Made by a program: the position numbers and the translations under genes
The notes under the pieces: model-generated
What the model was told of the DNA's origin: nothing
The model's input: only the letters and a program-made list of their open reading frames with translations
The model's database searches: none
Assembly: GCA_964455375.1 (NCBI GenBank)
Contig: CAYVXE010000121.1
Span: 1-12,311 of the forward strand
DNA: 12,311 nt
Direction of reading: 5' to 3'
DNA from: CAYVXE01 sp964455375
GTDB taxonomy: Bacteria > Zhuqueibacterota > Zhuqueibacteria > Oceanimicrobiales > Oceanimicrobiaceae
Part shown: positions 1-6,174 of the stretch, piece by piece
Layout of the letters: each line of letters starts with the position of its first letter
Numbering within the stretch: position 1 is the stretch's first letter

Positions 1-1313
1 GAGGGTGGGTAACCGTTATCGATGGCCACGGTATAAACAAACGGTTTAAATCCGGACCCCGGTTGCCGGTGTGCTTGCACAACCCTGTTCCATTTTGATT
101 CGGTAAAATCCCTGCCACCGACCATTGCCAGAATATGTCCGTTGCGCGGGTCGATTGAGACCAACGCCGCCTGAGCACCGACTTTGGTATAAAGGAGTGA
201 ATCCACGAAGGTGGAATCTTTCATTAAAGTAGCGTAATCATGGGTGCTCCAAAAGGAGGAATCCGCGAGCGTTTTAACCAGATGTTTTTTTAGATAATAG
301 TCATCGACGCGCTTTTGCAGAACTTTCAATTGTTTCTGAACTTCACTTTCAGCAAGAGCCTGAGCACGGGTATCCAGAGAGGTGTAAATCGATAACCCCT
401 CTGTATAAAGATCGTAGCCATACTTTTCCTGCAATCTTTGGCGAACATATTCCGTAAAATAAGGCGCTACCCCTTTCGTCGTTGATTTATTGTACTTCAG
501 GACTTGTAGCGGTTTTTTTATATAGTCTTCGTACTCTTTCTCGGTGATAAAATTCATTTCCCGCATAGATAACAAAACTACATTTCGACGATTGAGAGCC
601 TTTTTCGGGTGGCGAATGGGTGTGTAAGATTCGGGTGCCTTCAATAATCCGACTAACAGTGCACATTCATCAACCGTTAAATCACGAACATCTTTCCCAT
701 AGTATTTCAAAGCAGCAGACTGCGCCCCGTACGCGCCATGTCCCCAATACATGTGGTTCAGATACATTTCTAATATTTCTTCTTTGGTGTAGGTACGTTC
801 AATCTGGATGGCCGTAATAAGCTCTTTCAGCTTTCTATTGATATTTTTTTGCAACCCAATGGTTTTTTGATAGATTTGTCTGGCTAACTGCTGCGTTATC
901 GTACTGGCGCCCTGTTTGTAACTCATGCTAATGATATTGATAAAAGCAGCCTGAGCAACCCTTTTAAAATTAAAGCCCCAGTGATCAAAGAATCGCCGGT
1001 CTTCGGTAGCAATAACCGCATTTATCATATCCACCGGTAATTCTTCCAGGGTCACATAACTTCTCTTTTCTTCAAAATATTCATGAATAACTTTCATGTC
1101 AGCAGAATAAACTTTTGAGGCTAATTTTGGTTTGTAGTTTTCCAATTGATTCAGTGAAGGTAAATCCCTGCTTAACACTAACAAATAAATGCCACACCCT
1201 AAAGCGAAAACCAATAACCCCAAAAAGAGATAGCCGATTTTTTTGATTAAACTGCTGCCTGAGGATCTGGTATATCGGTTCGTTTCATCCATGTCTCTAA
1301 ATTTTCGTTTCAT
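1..1313 (-). CDS. mrcA: Class A penicillin-binding protein 1A (bifunctional transglycosylase/transpeptidase), C-terminus cut off by window edge
   Basis: Reading the minus strand from the ATG at 1311-1313 gives 437 intact codons without a stop, running off the left edge. Seen: a basic cytoplasmic start, one membrane anchor at about residues 24-47, then a family 51 glycosyltransferase domain with ATEDRRFFDHWG (catalytic Glu104) and GASTITQQLARQ (about 135-146), and TKEEILEMYLN. The penicillin-binding domain begins before the edge: RQPGSGFKP carries the SxxK motif (Ser420, Lys423). The SxN and KTG motifs would lie outside the window. The family polymerises lipid II glycan strands and cross-links peptides in the periplasm. 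AGAGGA lies just upstream of the ATG at short spacing; a second Met at residue 8 is a possible alternative start. It lies downstream of lpxH on the same strand after a 111-base gap and may be co-transcribed with it. The symbol follows the PBP1A-like domain order; pbpC- or mrcB-type naming cannot be excluded. Confidence 0.93.
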   Translation of the reverse strand, partial: MKRKFRDMDETNRYTRSSGSSLIKKIGYLFLGLLVFALGCGIYLLVLSRDLPSLNQLENYKPKLASKVYSADMKVIHEYFEEKRSYVTLEELPVDMINAVIATEDRRFFDHWGFNFKRVAQAAFINIISMSYKQGASTITQQLARQIYQKTIGLQKNINRKLKELITAIQIERTYTKEEILEMYLNHMYWGHGAYGAQSAALKYYGKDVRDLTVDECALLVGLLKAPESYTPIRHPKKALNRRNVVLLSMREMNFITEKEYEDYIKKPLQVLKYNKSTTKGVAPYFTEYVRQRLQEKYGYDLYTEGLSIYTSLDTRAQALAESEVQKQLKVLQKRVDDYYLKKHLVKTLADSSFWSTHDYATLMKDSTFVDSLLYTKVGAQAALVSIDPRNGHILAMVGGRDFTESKWNRVVQAHRQPGSGFKPFVYTVAIDNGYPP

Positions 1314-1424
1314 ATTTCCTCTAAACTAAACCACACAAAATTTTAAAACAAATGCAGTTTTCATTGCCACAACTGTATGTGCCTATTGTACGTCAGCAAT
1401 TCCCGTAAAGTTCGTCAACTTCAG

Positions 1425-2147
1425 TCAGGATTTTTCATTCCAGGAAATAAAGCTAAATTCTGTACCGTCCAACACCAGATAAGTAAAATTGCTGAACCAA
1501 TCACCCAGGTTGACAAAATACCCCAATCCTATTTTTTCAAACAGAGGAAGATGTGTATGTCCAAAAATAACGGCATCATAACCTTGGTTAATTTTTTGAA
1601 CCGCAAAATTGCGATAGTCATCTTCGTGTCCACCCAATCCCCTTTTTGCACTTTTTCTTGCTATCGCCTGTGCCAAAGGCATCCCCCAGTCCGGATGTAA
1701 CAACCTAAACAATTTTCTATTCAATTTACTATGAAATATTTTATGCAGCACTTGATTTCTGCTATCGTTTGCTGCAAGCCCGTCCCCGTGTGCAATATAA
1801 AGACGCAAATCATTGTGAACGACTTCGGCCGGTGCCGGATAAATTTGTATGCCTGTCTCATCTGCAAAATAAGTTTCATGCCACTGATCATGATTTCCCA
1901 GAAAATATCGGACTTCCACTCCCGCCTCGATAAGTTCAATAAGTTTTGCCAACACCCTTAGATTTATTTTGGGAATCACATGCTTGTACTCAAACCAAAA
2001 GTTGTACAGGTCGCCAACGATGTACAGATAGTCGGTTTTTTTTTCTATTTCCTTAAAAAAAGCAAGAAGATTGCCAATTTTTTCATTTTCATCATTTTCA
2101 CAATGTGCTCCTAAATGAACATCTGAAATAAAATAAATTTTTTCCAT
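1425..2147 (-). CDS. lpxH: UDP-2,3-diacylglucosamine diphosphatase (LpxH-type metallophosphoesterase)
   Basis: The 240-residue product has the calcineurin-like phosphoesterase metal-site motifs in order: DVHLG (Asp9, His11), GDLYNFW (Asp46), GNHD (Asn85, His86), AHGDG (His120) and GHTHLP (His197, His199). LpxH removes UMP from UDP-2,3-diacylglucosamine to give lipid X, a lipid A step at the inner membrane face. Length equals the classical family. The GDLYNFWFEYKHVIP stretch and GNHD (rather than GNRD) resemble, from memory, the LpxH form of Bacteroidota and relatives more than the proteobacterial one. I chose ATG 2145-2147 because the metal motif starts right after it; an upstream in-frame TTG would add 12 residues that fit no family feature. 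Neither start has a clear Shine-Dalgarno sequence. The gene diverges from the BMC genes. Another substrate within the phosphoesterase family is possible but less likely. Confidence 0.85.
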   Translation of the reverse strand: MEKIYFISDVHLGAHCENDENEKIGNLLAFFKEIEKKTDYLYIVGDLYNFWFEYKHVIPKINLRVLAKLIELIEAGVEVRYFLGNHDQWHETYFADETGIQIYPAPAEVVHNDLRLYIAHGDGLAANDSRNQVLHKIFHSKLNRKLFRLLHPDWGMPLAQAIARKSAKRGLGGHEDDYRNFAVQKINQGYDAVIFGHTHLPLFEKIGLGYFVNLGDWFSNFTYLVLDGTEFSFISWNEKS

Positions 2148-2200
2148 TATGAATACATTATTGATAAAATTGACAAAATGCAAATGAATTAGGTTTAGTC

Positions 2201-2230
2201 AAAATATTCAATCCAGAAATAAGTTGACAA
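2201..2230 (-). promoter_or_regulatory. Possible sigma70-like promoter for lpxH
   Basis: On the minus strand TTGTCA (2230-2225) is followed after 18 bases by TATTTT (2206-2201), about 54 bases before the lpxH ATG. The -35 box overlaps that of the divergent BMC promoter because the bases there form a near-palindrome. Match quality is moderate and the region is AT-rich, so chance is a real alternative. Confidence 0.3.
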
Positions 2231-2252
2231 TATAAAAAAGAATTCTTACTTT
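2224..2252 (+). promoter_or_regulatory. Sigma70-like promoter for the BMC shell genes
   Basis: A perfect TTGACA (2224-2229) is separated by exactly 17 bases from TACTTT (2247-2252, four of six consensus positions). This predicts transcription starting near 2259 and a leader of about 50 bases before the ATG at 2307. It is the best promoter match I see in the intergenic regions and suggests the shell genes have their own start rather than read-through. Confidence 0.55.
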
Positions 2253-2306
2253 TTAACGTTTTTTAGCCTACAATTGCAGAAAAATAAACGGAAGGAGTTC
2301 CTTTTT

Positions 2307-2585
2307 ATGACATTAGATGCTTTAGGAATGATTGAAACGCGCGGATTGGTCGGATCAATTGAAGCAGCAGATGCGATGGTGAAAGCAGCAAAAGTTACTC
2401 TGATTGGTAAAGAAAAAATCGGTGGAGGCTATGTTACGGTTATGGTTCGCGGAGATGTCGGCGCTGTGAAAGCAGCTACGGATGCCGGAGCATCAGCAGC
2501 GGAAAAAGTTGGAGAACTGGTTTCTGTTCACGTTATTCCAAGACCGCATGCGGATGTTGAAATGCTTTTACCGAAAGCATCCTGA
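2307..2585 (+). CDS. BMC-domain hexameric microcompartment shell protein (PduA/EutM-like)
   Basis: The 92-residue product is a single canonical BMC-H domain from end to end: LGMIETRGLVGSIEAADAMV (residues 6-25), the pore loop EKIGGG (36-41), GDVGAVKAATDAGA, and the closing VHVIPRPHADVE. Such proteins form flat hexamers that tile the facets of bacterial microcompartments; the KIGGG loop lines the central pore through which small metabolites pass. Length is typical of PduA, PduJ, EutM and CcmK. The ATG at 2307 is preceded by a strong GGAAGGAG (2290-2297) with suitable spacing; a start further upstream would add residues outside the domain. The stop is 37 bases before the second shell gene. No microcompartment enzyme, encapsulation peptide or vertex protein is nearby, so the substrate cannot be told. 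Domain assignment is firm, pathway unknown. Confidence 0.96.
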   Translation: MTLDALGMIETRGLVGSIEAADAMVKAAKVTLIGKEKIGGGYVTVMVRGDVGAVKAATDAGASAAEKVGELVSVHVIPRPHADVEMLLPKAS

Positions 2586-2602
2586 CCTCTGAAATTCAGA
2601 GC
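2586..2602 (+). other. Short hairpin between the two BMC genes
   Basis: CTCTGA and TCAGAG form a 6-bp inverted repeat with a 3-base loop just after the first BMC stop codon. No T-run follows, so it is not a classical terminator; it could protect mRNA 3' ends or adjust the ratio of the two shell proteins. It is small enough to be chance. Confidence 0.25.
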
Positions 2603-2622
2603 CACAATCGCTATCCTGTCAA

Positions 2623-3084
2623 ATGCCAGAAAAAGCACTTGGTTTAATTGAAACCAAAGGATTAGTCGGAGCCATTGAAGCAGCAGATGCCATGGTTAAA
2701 GCAGCCAATGTTTCATTAGTGGGCGCCGAAAAAACAGTCGCTGCCTTGATTACTGTAAAAGTCGTCGGAGAAGTTGGCGCTGTTAAAGCCGCCGTTGATG
2801 CCGGTGCCCGTGCAGCAGAAAAAATCGGTGAGCTTGTATCCTGTCACGTCATCCCAAGGCCACATGAAGACACAAAATTTGTGGCGTTTAGCGAAGATTT
2901 TGAGGATGAGCCCATTGCACACAGCAAGAATATGAGCCTGGAAGACATCATCAACCTTCCGGTCAAACAACTGAGACGAGTTGCAAGAGACTTCCCGGAT
3001 TTCCCAATTCAGGGTCGGGAAATCTCAAAAGCTAACAAAATGCTGCTCATGGAAAAATTCAAACAATATTTTAACAAAAAGTAA
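2623..3084 (+). CDS. BMC-domain shell protein with C-terminal helical extension
   Basis: The 153-residue product has an N-terminal BMC-H domain (about residues 4-85), roughly 70 percent identical by hand alignment to its upstream neighbour, then an acidic linker (about 86-104) and a basic, probably helical tail (105-153) containing LPVKQLRRVARDFP and GREISKANK. The pore loop reads EKTVAAL instead of EKIGGG, so the usual pore glycines are absent. BMC-H proteins with C-terminal extensions exist (EutK, PduK types); from memory the LR-LAR and GREISKANK pattern recurs in tails of shell proteins from other bacteria and resembles short SAP/Rho-N-like helical folds. Its function is not established here; cargo docking, nucleic-acid binding or capping are guesses. 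The ATG at 2623 aligns with the neighbour's N-terminus but lacks a clear Shine-Dalgarno sequence, hinting at translational coupling or weak expression. IspE follows 34 bases later with no terminator visible. Confidence 0.92.
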   Translation: MPEKALGLIETKGLVGAIEAADAMVKAANVSLVGAEKTVAALITVKVVGEVGAVKAAVDAGARAAEKIGELVSCHVIPRPHEDTKFVAFSEDFEDEPIAHSKNMSLEDIINLPVKQLRRVARDFPDFPIQGREISKANKMLLMEKFKQYFNKK

Positions 3085-3118
3085 CCTCCCCAAACAAAAA
3101 ATTGCAGTTTATGTTTTA

Positions 3119-3994
3119 ATGAAGCATCTGTCGCTACCCTCATACGCAAAAATAAATATTGGCCTGCTCATTAAGGACAAACGACAGGACGGATTTCATG
3201 AAATTGAAACCATACTCAAACAAATATCTCTGAAAGACACCCTGGACCTCACCCTTTCTTCAAATCTGGAAATAATTATTGAATGTTCTCATCCTGATGT
3301 ACCGGAAGATCAAACCAATTTATGTGTTCGCGCTGCCCTATTACTGAGAAAAGTTGGAGACCTTTCTTCCGGCGGCGTCCACATCCGGCTAACAAAAAAT
3401 ATTCCTGTAGGCGCCGGACTCGGTGGCGGTAGCAGCAATGCAGCCGTCACGCTATTAGGCCTGAACAAACTTTGGAACTTAAATTTTTCGACTGCTGAAC
3501 TGGAGAATTTTGCATCGGAACTCGGTTCGGACGTTCCTTTTTTCATTAAAGGGGGAACCGCCAAAGCTACCGGAAAGGGCGAGATCCTCAACCAAACAAC
3601 GTTCTCAATAAATCATCCTTTAGTTGTTGTATATCCTAAAATTACAATTTCTACAAAATGGGCGTATAAACAAATTAATTTAGACTTGACAAATACCAAA
3701 AAAAATATTACATTACCACATTTTGAAGGAAGCATCTACGGCAACAATGCTTTCTCAAGTTCTTTCAAAAACGATTTCGAGGAATTTATTTTTCCGGAAT
3801 ATCCTTTGTTAGAGGAAATAAAAAACCAGATGTATCGGGGTGGTGCTTTATTTTCAAGCCTGTCCGGTTCCGGTTCAGCAATCTACGGGATATTCCGAGA
3901 GTACAATCAGGCTGAAAAAATGAATAAAATTTTTCAACAAAGTTATTTGACGTACATTACCCGGCAAACCGAGTGGGGTTATAAGGACATTTAA
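3119..3994 (+). CDS. ispE: 4-diphosphocytidyl-2-C-methyl-D-erythritol kinase
   Basis: The 291-residue GHMP kinase shows the family order: PSYAKINIGL near the N-terminus (Lys11), the ATP-binding loop PVGAGLGGGSSNAA (96-109), GSDVPFF (Asp138, catalytic-base region), GTAKATGKGE, and a C-terminal LSGSGSAIYG. IspE phosphorylates the 2-hydroxyl of CDP-methylerythritol in the cytosolic MEP route to isoprenoid precursors. Length is normal. I chose ATG 3119 because homologues begin just before the YAKINL motif; the open frame extends upstream but there overlaps the BMC coding region. No good Shine-Dalgarno sequence precedes it. One small oddity is Asn in place of the common Asp in the GGGSSDAA motif. 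It lies 34 bases after the second BMC gene, so at least part of its transcription may come from the BMC promoter. Confidence 0.95.
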   Translation: MKHLSLPSYAKINIGLLIKDKRQDGFHEIETILKQISLKDTLDLTLSSNLEIIIECSHPDVPEDQTNLCVRAALLLRKVGDLSSGGVHIRLTKNIPVGAGLGGGSSNAAVTLLGLNKLWNLNFSTAELENFASELGSDVPFFIKGGTAKATGKGEILNQTTFSINHPLVVVYPKITISTKWAYKQINLDLTNTKKNITLPHFEGSIYGNNAFSSSFKNDFEEFIFPEYPLLEEIKNQMYRGGALFSSLSGSGSAIYGIFREYNQAEKMNKIFQQSYLTYITRQTEWGYKDI

Positions 3995-4027
3995 CTCATC
4001 ATTAGTATTGTATTTTGTATTAATTAT

Positions 4028-4055
4028 AAATGAATTTTGCATAAAATTCATTTTT
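4028..4055 (+). promoter_or_regulatory. Perfect 11-bp inverted repeat with 4-base loop, ahead of spoVG
   Basis: AAATGAATTTT (4028-4038), loop GCAT, and AAAATTCATTT (4043-4053) pair perfectly, followed by two more T, then immediately by the spoVG ribosome binding site GGGAGGG. It could be an intrinsic terminator for ispE, but the stem has a single G-C pair, which is weak. It could also be an operator or a leader hairpin controlling spoVG. A TATAAA at 4025-4030 partly overlaps it and could be a -10 box, although the matching -35 is poor. Confidence 0.45.
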
Positions 4056-4066
4056 GGGAGGGTGGC

Positions 4067-4369
4067 ATGGAGATAACAGAAATAAACATCAGTCTGAGAA
4101 ATGAGGAAAAATTAAAGGCATTTGTCAATGTAACATTTGATGATGTCTTCGTTGTTAGAGGGATGAAGGTCATAAAGGGATCAAGCGGGTATTTTATCAG
4201 CATGCCAAGCAGAAAAATGCCGGACGGAACATACCGAGATATTGCGCATCCCATAAGAAACGATTTTCGCAGCTATATCGAAAAAGAAATACTGAAGCAG
4301 TATCGCTCTTCTTTAGACCAAGAGGGTGGCGAATTGTCGGAAAATTTAAAAGCTACCCTTGAAGGCTAA
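4067..4369 (+). CDS. spoVG: SpoVG-family nucleic-acid-binding regulator
   Basis: The 100-residue product matches the SpoVG family throughout: an N-terminal MEITEINISLRNEEKLKAFV, then VTFDDVFVVRGMKVI, then FISMPSRKMPDGTYRDIAHP and a C-terminal helix. Despite its name from Bacillus sporulation and septation, the family is widespread in non-sporulating bacteria (spirochaetes, delta-proteobacteria, others), where site-specific DNA and RNA binding has been reported. ATG 4067 is preceded by GGAGG (4057-4061) at 5-base spacing and matches the family start. Length is normal. It sits between ispE and tRNA-Gln-prs, an arrangement I recall from several phyla. A perfect hairpin covers its leader. Target genes cannot be inferred from the sequence. 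Confidence 0.94.
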   Translation: MEITEINISLRNEEKLKAFVNVTFDDVFVVRGMKVIKGSSGYFISMPSRKMPDGTYRDIAHPIRNDFRSYIEKEILKQYRSSLDQEGGELSENLKATLEG

Positions 4370-4403
4370 GGTATGCTTTGCCGATAGACAGTTGCACAGT
4401 TAC

Positions 4404-4475
4404 TGGGGTGTCGCCAAGCGGCAAGGCACGGGGTTTTGGTCCCCGCATTCCCAGGTTCGAATCCTGGCACCCCAG
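4404..4475 (+). tRNA. tRNA-Gln (anticodon TTG)
   Basis: A full cloverleaf can be drawn: 7-bp acceptor TGGGGTG with CACCCCA, D arm GCC/GGC, anticodon stem CGGGG/CCCCG around the loop TTTTGGT (anticodon TTG at 4436-4438), variable loop CATTC, and T arm CCAGG-TTCGAAT-CCTGG. The first pair T-A and discriminator G (4475) are glutaminyl identity features. The genome continues CAA, so the 3' CCA is not encoded and must be added by CCA-adding enzyme. It reads CAA and, by wobble, CAG codons. Confidence 0.97.
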
Positions 4476-4502
4476 CAAGTTAAATACAAATGAGACGCTA
4501 AT

Positions 4503-4536
4503 AAATGACGGAATCCAACTGGGTTGCCGTCATTTT
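4503..4536 (+). terminator. Likely intrinsic terminator after tRNA-Gln
   Basis: AAATGACGG (4503-4511) pairs perfectly with CCGTCATTT (4527-4535), and an inner CAAC/GTTG can extend the helix with a bulge. A short T-rich stretch follows the stem. It lies 28 bases after the tRNA and 22 bases before the prs start, so it probably ends the tRNA transcript while leaving room for partial read-through into prs. Confidence 0.55.
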
Positions 4537-4557
4537 CTATGCTAAGAAGAGTTTATT

Positions 4558-5493
4558 ATGTTACCGACACCGATTCTGTTTTCAGGTACGGCCAATAGAA
4601 ATTTAGCTGAAAATATTGCGGATTATCTCCATGTTTCACTCAGTGATGCAAAAATCTCCCGTTTCAGCGATGGGGAAATTTGGGTGAAATATGACCAGAA
4701 TATTCGTGGGGCAGATGTCTTTATCATTCAACCGACCAATTCGCCGGCTGAAAATATTTTGGAACTGCTCATCATGCTGGATGCTGCACGAAGAGCTTCC
4801 GCCGAGAGAATTACCGCGGTCATTCCCTATTTCGGGTATGCTCGTCAGGACAGAAAAGATCAGCCGAGAGTTTCCATTACTGCAAAGTTGATTGCCAACT
4901 TACTGGTTACTGCCGGTGCCGAAAGGATCCTGACCATGGATTTACATGCACCGCAAATTCAAGGGTTCTTTGATATTCCAGTGGATCACTTATATTCTTC
5001 CACAATCTTTACAGAGTATTTCCGGGAAATGAATCTCTCGGACTTAACCGTGCTTTCCCCTGACATTGGGGGAATCACTCTGGCACGTGCCTATGCCAAA
5101 CGATTACATGCCCCGTTGGCCATCATCGATAAAAGGCGACCGAAACACAATGAGGCTGAAATCGTCAACATCATTGGAGAGGTAAGTAACCGTAATATTT
5201 TAATTATTGACGATATCATCGACACAGCCGGAACGTTGTGCAATGCTACAAATTATCTGAAAAAACATGGAGCCAAGGATATTTACGTCGCCTGTTCACA
5301 TGCGATTTTATCAGGTCCGGCAATTGAACGTATTTCTAAAGCTCCTATTACTCAAATTCAGGTTAGTGACACCGTTTTTTTGCCGAAAGAAAAATACCTG
5401 GATAAACTCAACGTTCTTACCGCGTCAAAGATATTCGGCGAAGCCATTAAACGAATACATGAAGAGAAATCTATCAGTTCCTTGTTTGATTAA
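4558..5493 (+). CDS. prs: Ribose-phosphate pyrophosphokinase (PRPP synthetase)
   Basis: The 311-residue protein has all class I PRPP synthase hallmarks: SDGEIWVKYDQNIRG, the ATP-site FGYARQDRK (92-100), metal and substrate region MDLHAPQIQGFF (His130), SPDIGG, the flexible catalytic loop DKRRPKHNEAE (191-201), and the PRPP-binding loop IIDDIIDTAGTL (217-228). It transfers pyrophosphate from ATP to ribose 5-phosphate, giving PRPP for nucleotides, histidine, tryptophan and NAD. Length is typical (310-320). The ATG at 4558 follows a weak AAGAAGAG. Its stop is 17 bases before rplY, so prs-rplY-pth is very likely one operon, an arrangement common in many phyla. Regulation is not visible beyond the upstream terminator. 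Confidence 0.98.
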   Translation: MLPTPILFSGTANRNLAENIADYLHVSLSDAKISRFSDGEIWVKYDQNIRGADVFIIQPTNSPAENILELLIMLDAARRASAERITAVIPYFGYARQDRKDQPRVSITAKLIANLLVTAGAERILTMDLHAPQIQGFFDIPVDHLYSSTIFTEYFREMNLSDLTVLSPDIGGITLARAYAKRLHAPLAIIDKRRPKHNEAEIVNIIGEVSNRNILIIDDIIDTAGTLCNATNYLKKHGAKDIYVACSHAILSGPAIERISKAPITQIQVSDTVFLPKEKYLDKLNVLTASKIFGEAIKRIHEEKSISSLFD

Positions 5494-5510
5494 AAATTGG
5501 AGAGAGTCCC

Positions 5511-6167
5511 ATGTCTGAACTATTATTAAATGTTGAAACCCGTAAAGAAGTCGGGAAAAAATCCACAAAACAGTTAAGAAGAGATGGAAAAGTTCCCGGC
5601 GTTTATTACATTCATGGCGAAGAATCCATCGCCTTAACGTTAGATGAAAAAAAATTACGCGATGCTATTTATTCGGATGCAAACGTCATCGATTTGCAAT
5701 TCGATTCCGGTAAAAAAGCCCAGTGTGTAATCCGCGATATTCAATGGCATCCTGTTTATGACAACCCCATACACGTGGATTTGCTGGGAATCAAATTAGG
5801 AGAAAAAATTACCGTCGATATTCCGGTAAGGTTAACAGGTGAATCTGTGGGTGCCAAACAAGAAGGTGGCGTCCTGCAACACATAATCCGAGAAATTAGC
5901 ATTGAATGTTTACCAAAAAATATTCCGGAATACTTCGAATTGGATATCACGAATCTAAAAATCGGGGATTCCATTCGTGTAGAAGATATTGCCATGGATA
6001 ATATGACTCTCCTGACAGACCCTTCACAATCAATCGTTACGGTTCGTCCGCCTACGATAATAAAGGAAGAAACTGCCGAAGAAGGTATTGAAGAAGGTGC
6101 TGAGGAAGCTGCAACGGAACCGGAAGTCGTGGGGCAGAAAGAAGACACAGAAGGCGAATCAGAATAA
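5511..6167 (+). CDS. rplY: Large ribosomal subunit protein bL25 (CTC/TL5 type)
   Basis: The 218-residue product has the N-terminal 5S rRNA-binding bL25 domain (about 1-95; KSTKQLRRDGKVPGVYY, IQWHPVYDNPIHVDLL) and the C-terminal beta-domain of the long CTC form (about 100-185). It ends with an unstructured acidic tail rich in Glu, Ala and Thr from about residue 184. The protein binds 5S rRNA in the large subunit; the long form is linked to general stress in some bacteria. GGAGAGAG just upstream of ATG 5511 serves as ribosome binding site. It sits between prs and pth, the usual place. The acidic tail is variable in the family and its function is unclear. Confidence 0.96.
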   Translation: MSELLLNVETRKEVGKKSTKQLRRDGKVPGVYYIHGEESIALTLDEKKLRDAIYSDANVIDLQFDSGKKAQCVIRDIQWHPVYDNPIHVDLLGIKLGEKITVDIPVRLTGESVGAKQEGGVLQHIIREISIECLPKNIPEYFELDITNLKIGDSIRVEDIAMDNMTLLTDPSQSIVTVRPPTIIKEETAEEGIEEGAEEAATEPEVVGQKEDTEGESE

Positions 6168-6174
6168 ACGGTTT

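Noticed and set aside
620..817. Small plus-strand open frame inside the PBP1A gene
   Set aside because: Opposite to conserved glycosyltransferase coding sequence; no coding signs of its own.
1314..1424. Gap between lpxH and the PBP gene searched for a promoter
   Set aside because: AT-rich with only weak -10/-35 combinations on the minus strand; none convincing.
2148..2183. Longer LpxH with 12 extra N-terminal residues from a TTG
   Set aside because: The added residues fit no family feature and no ribosome binding site supports it; the ATG lies immediately before the first metal motif.
2981..3118. IspE extended upstream into the BMC coding region
   Set aside because: The extension lies in another frame of the confidently coding BMC tail; family alignment begins at 3119.
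6088..6174. Upstream extension of pth from a TTG at 6088
   Set aside because: It would overlap rplY by 80 bases and encode a basic stretch that is just the shifted frame of the acidic bL25 tail; 6175 gives normal Pth length.
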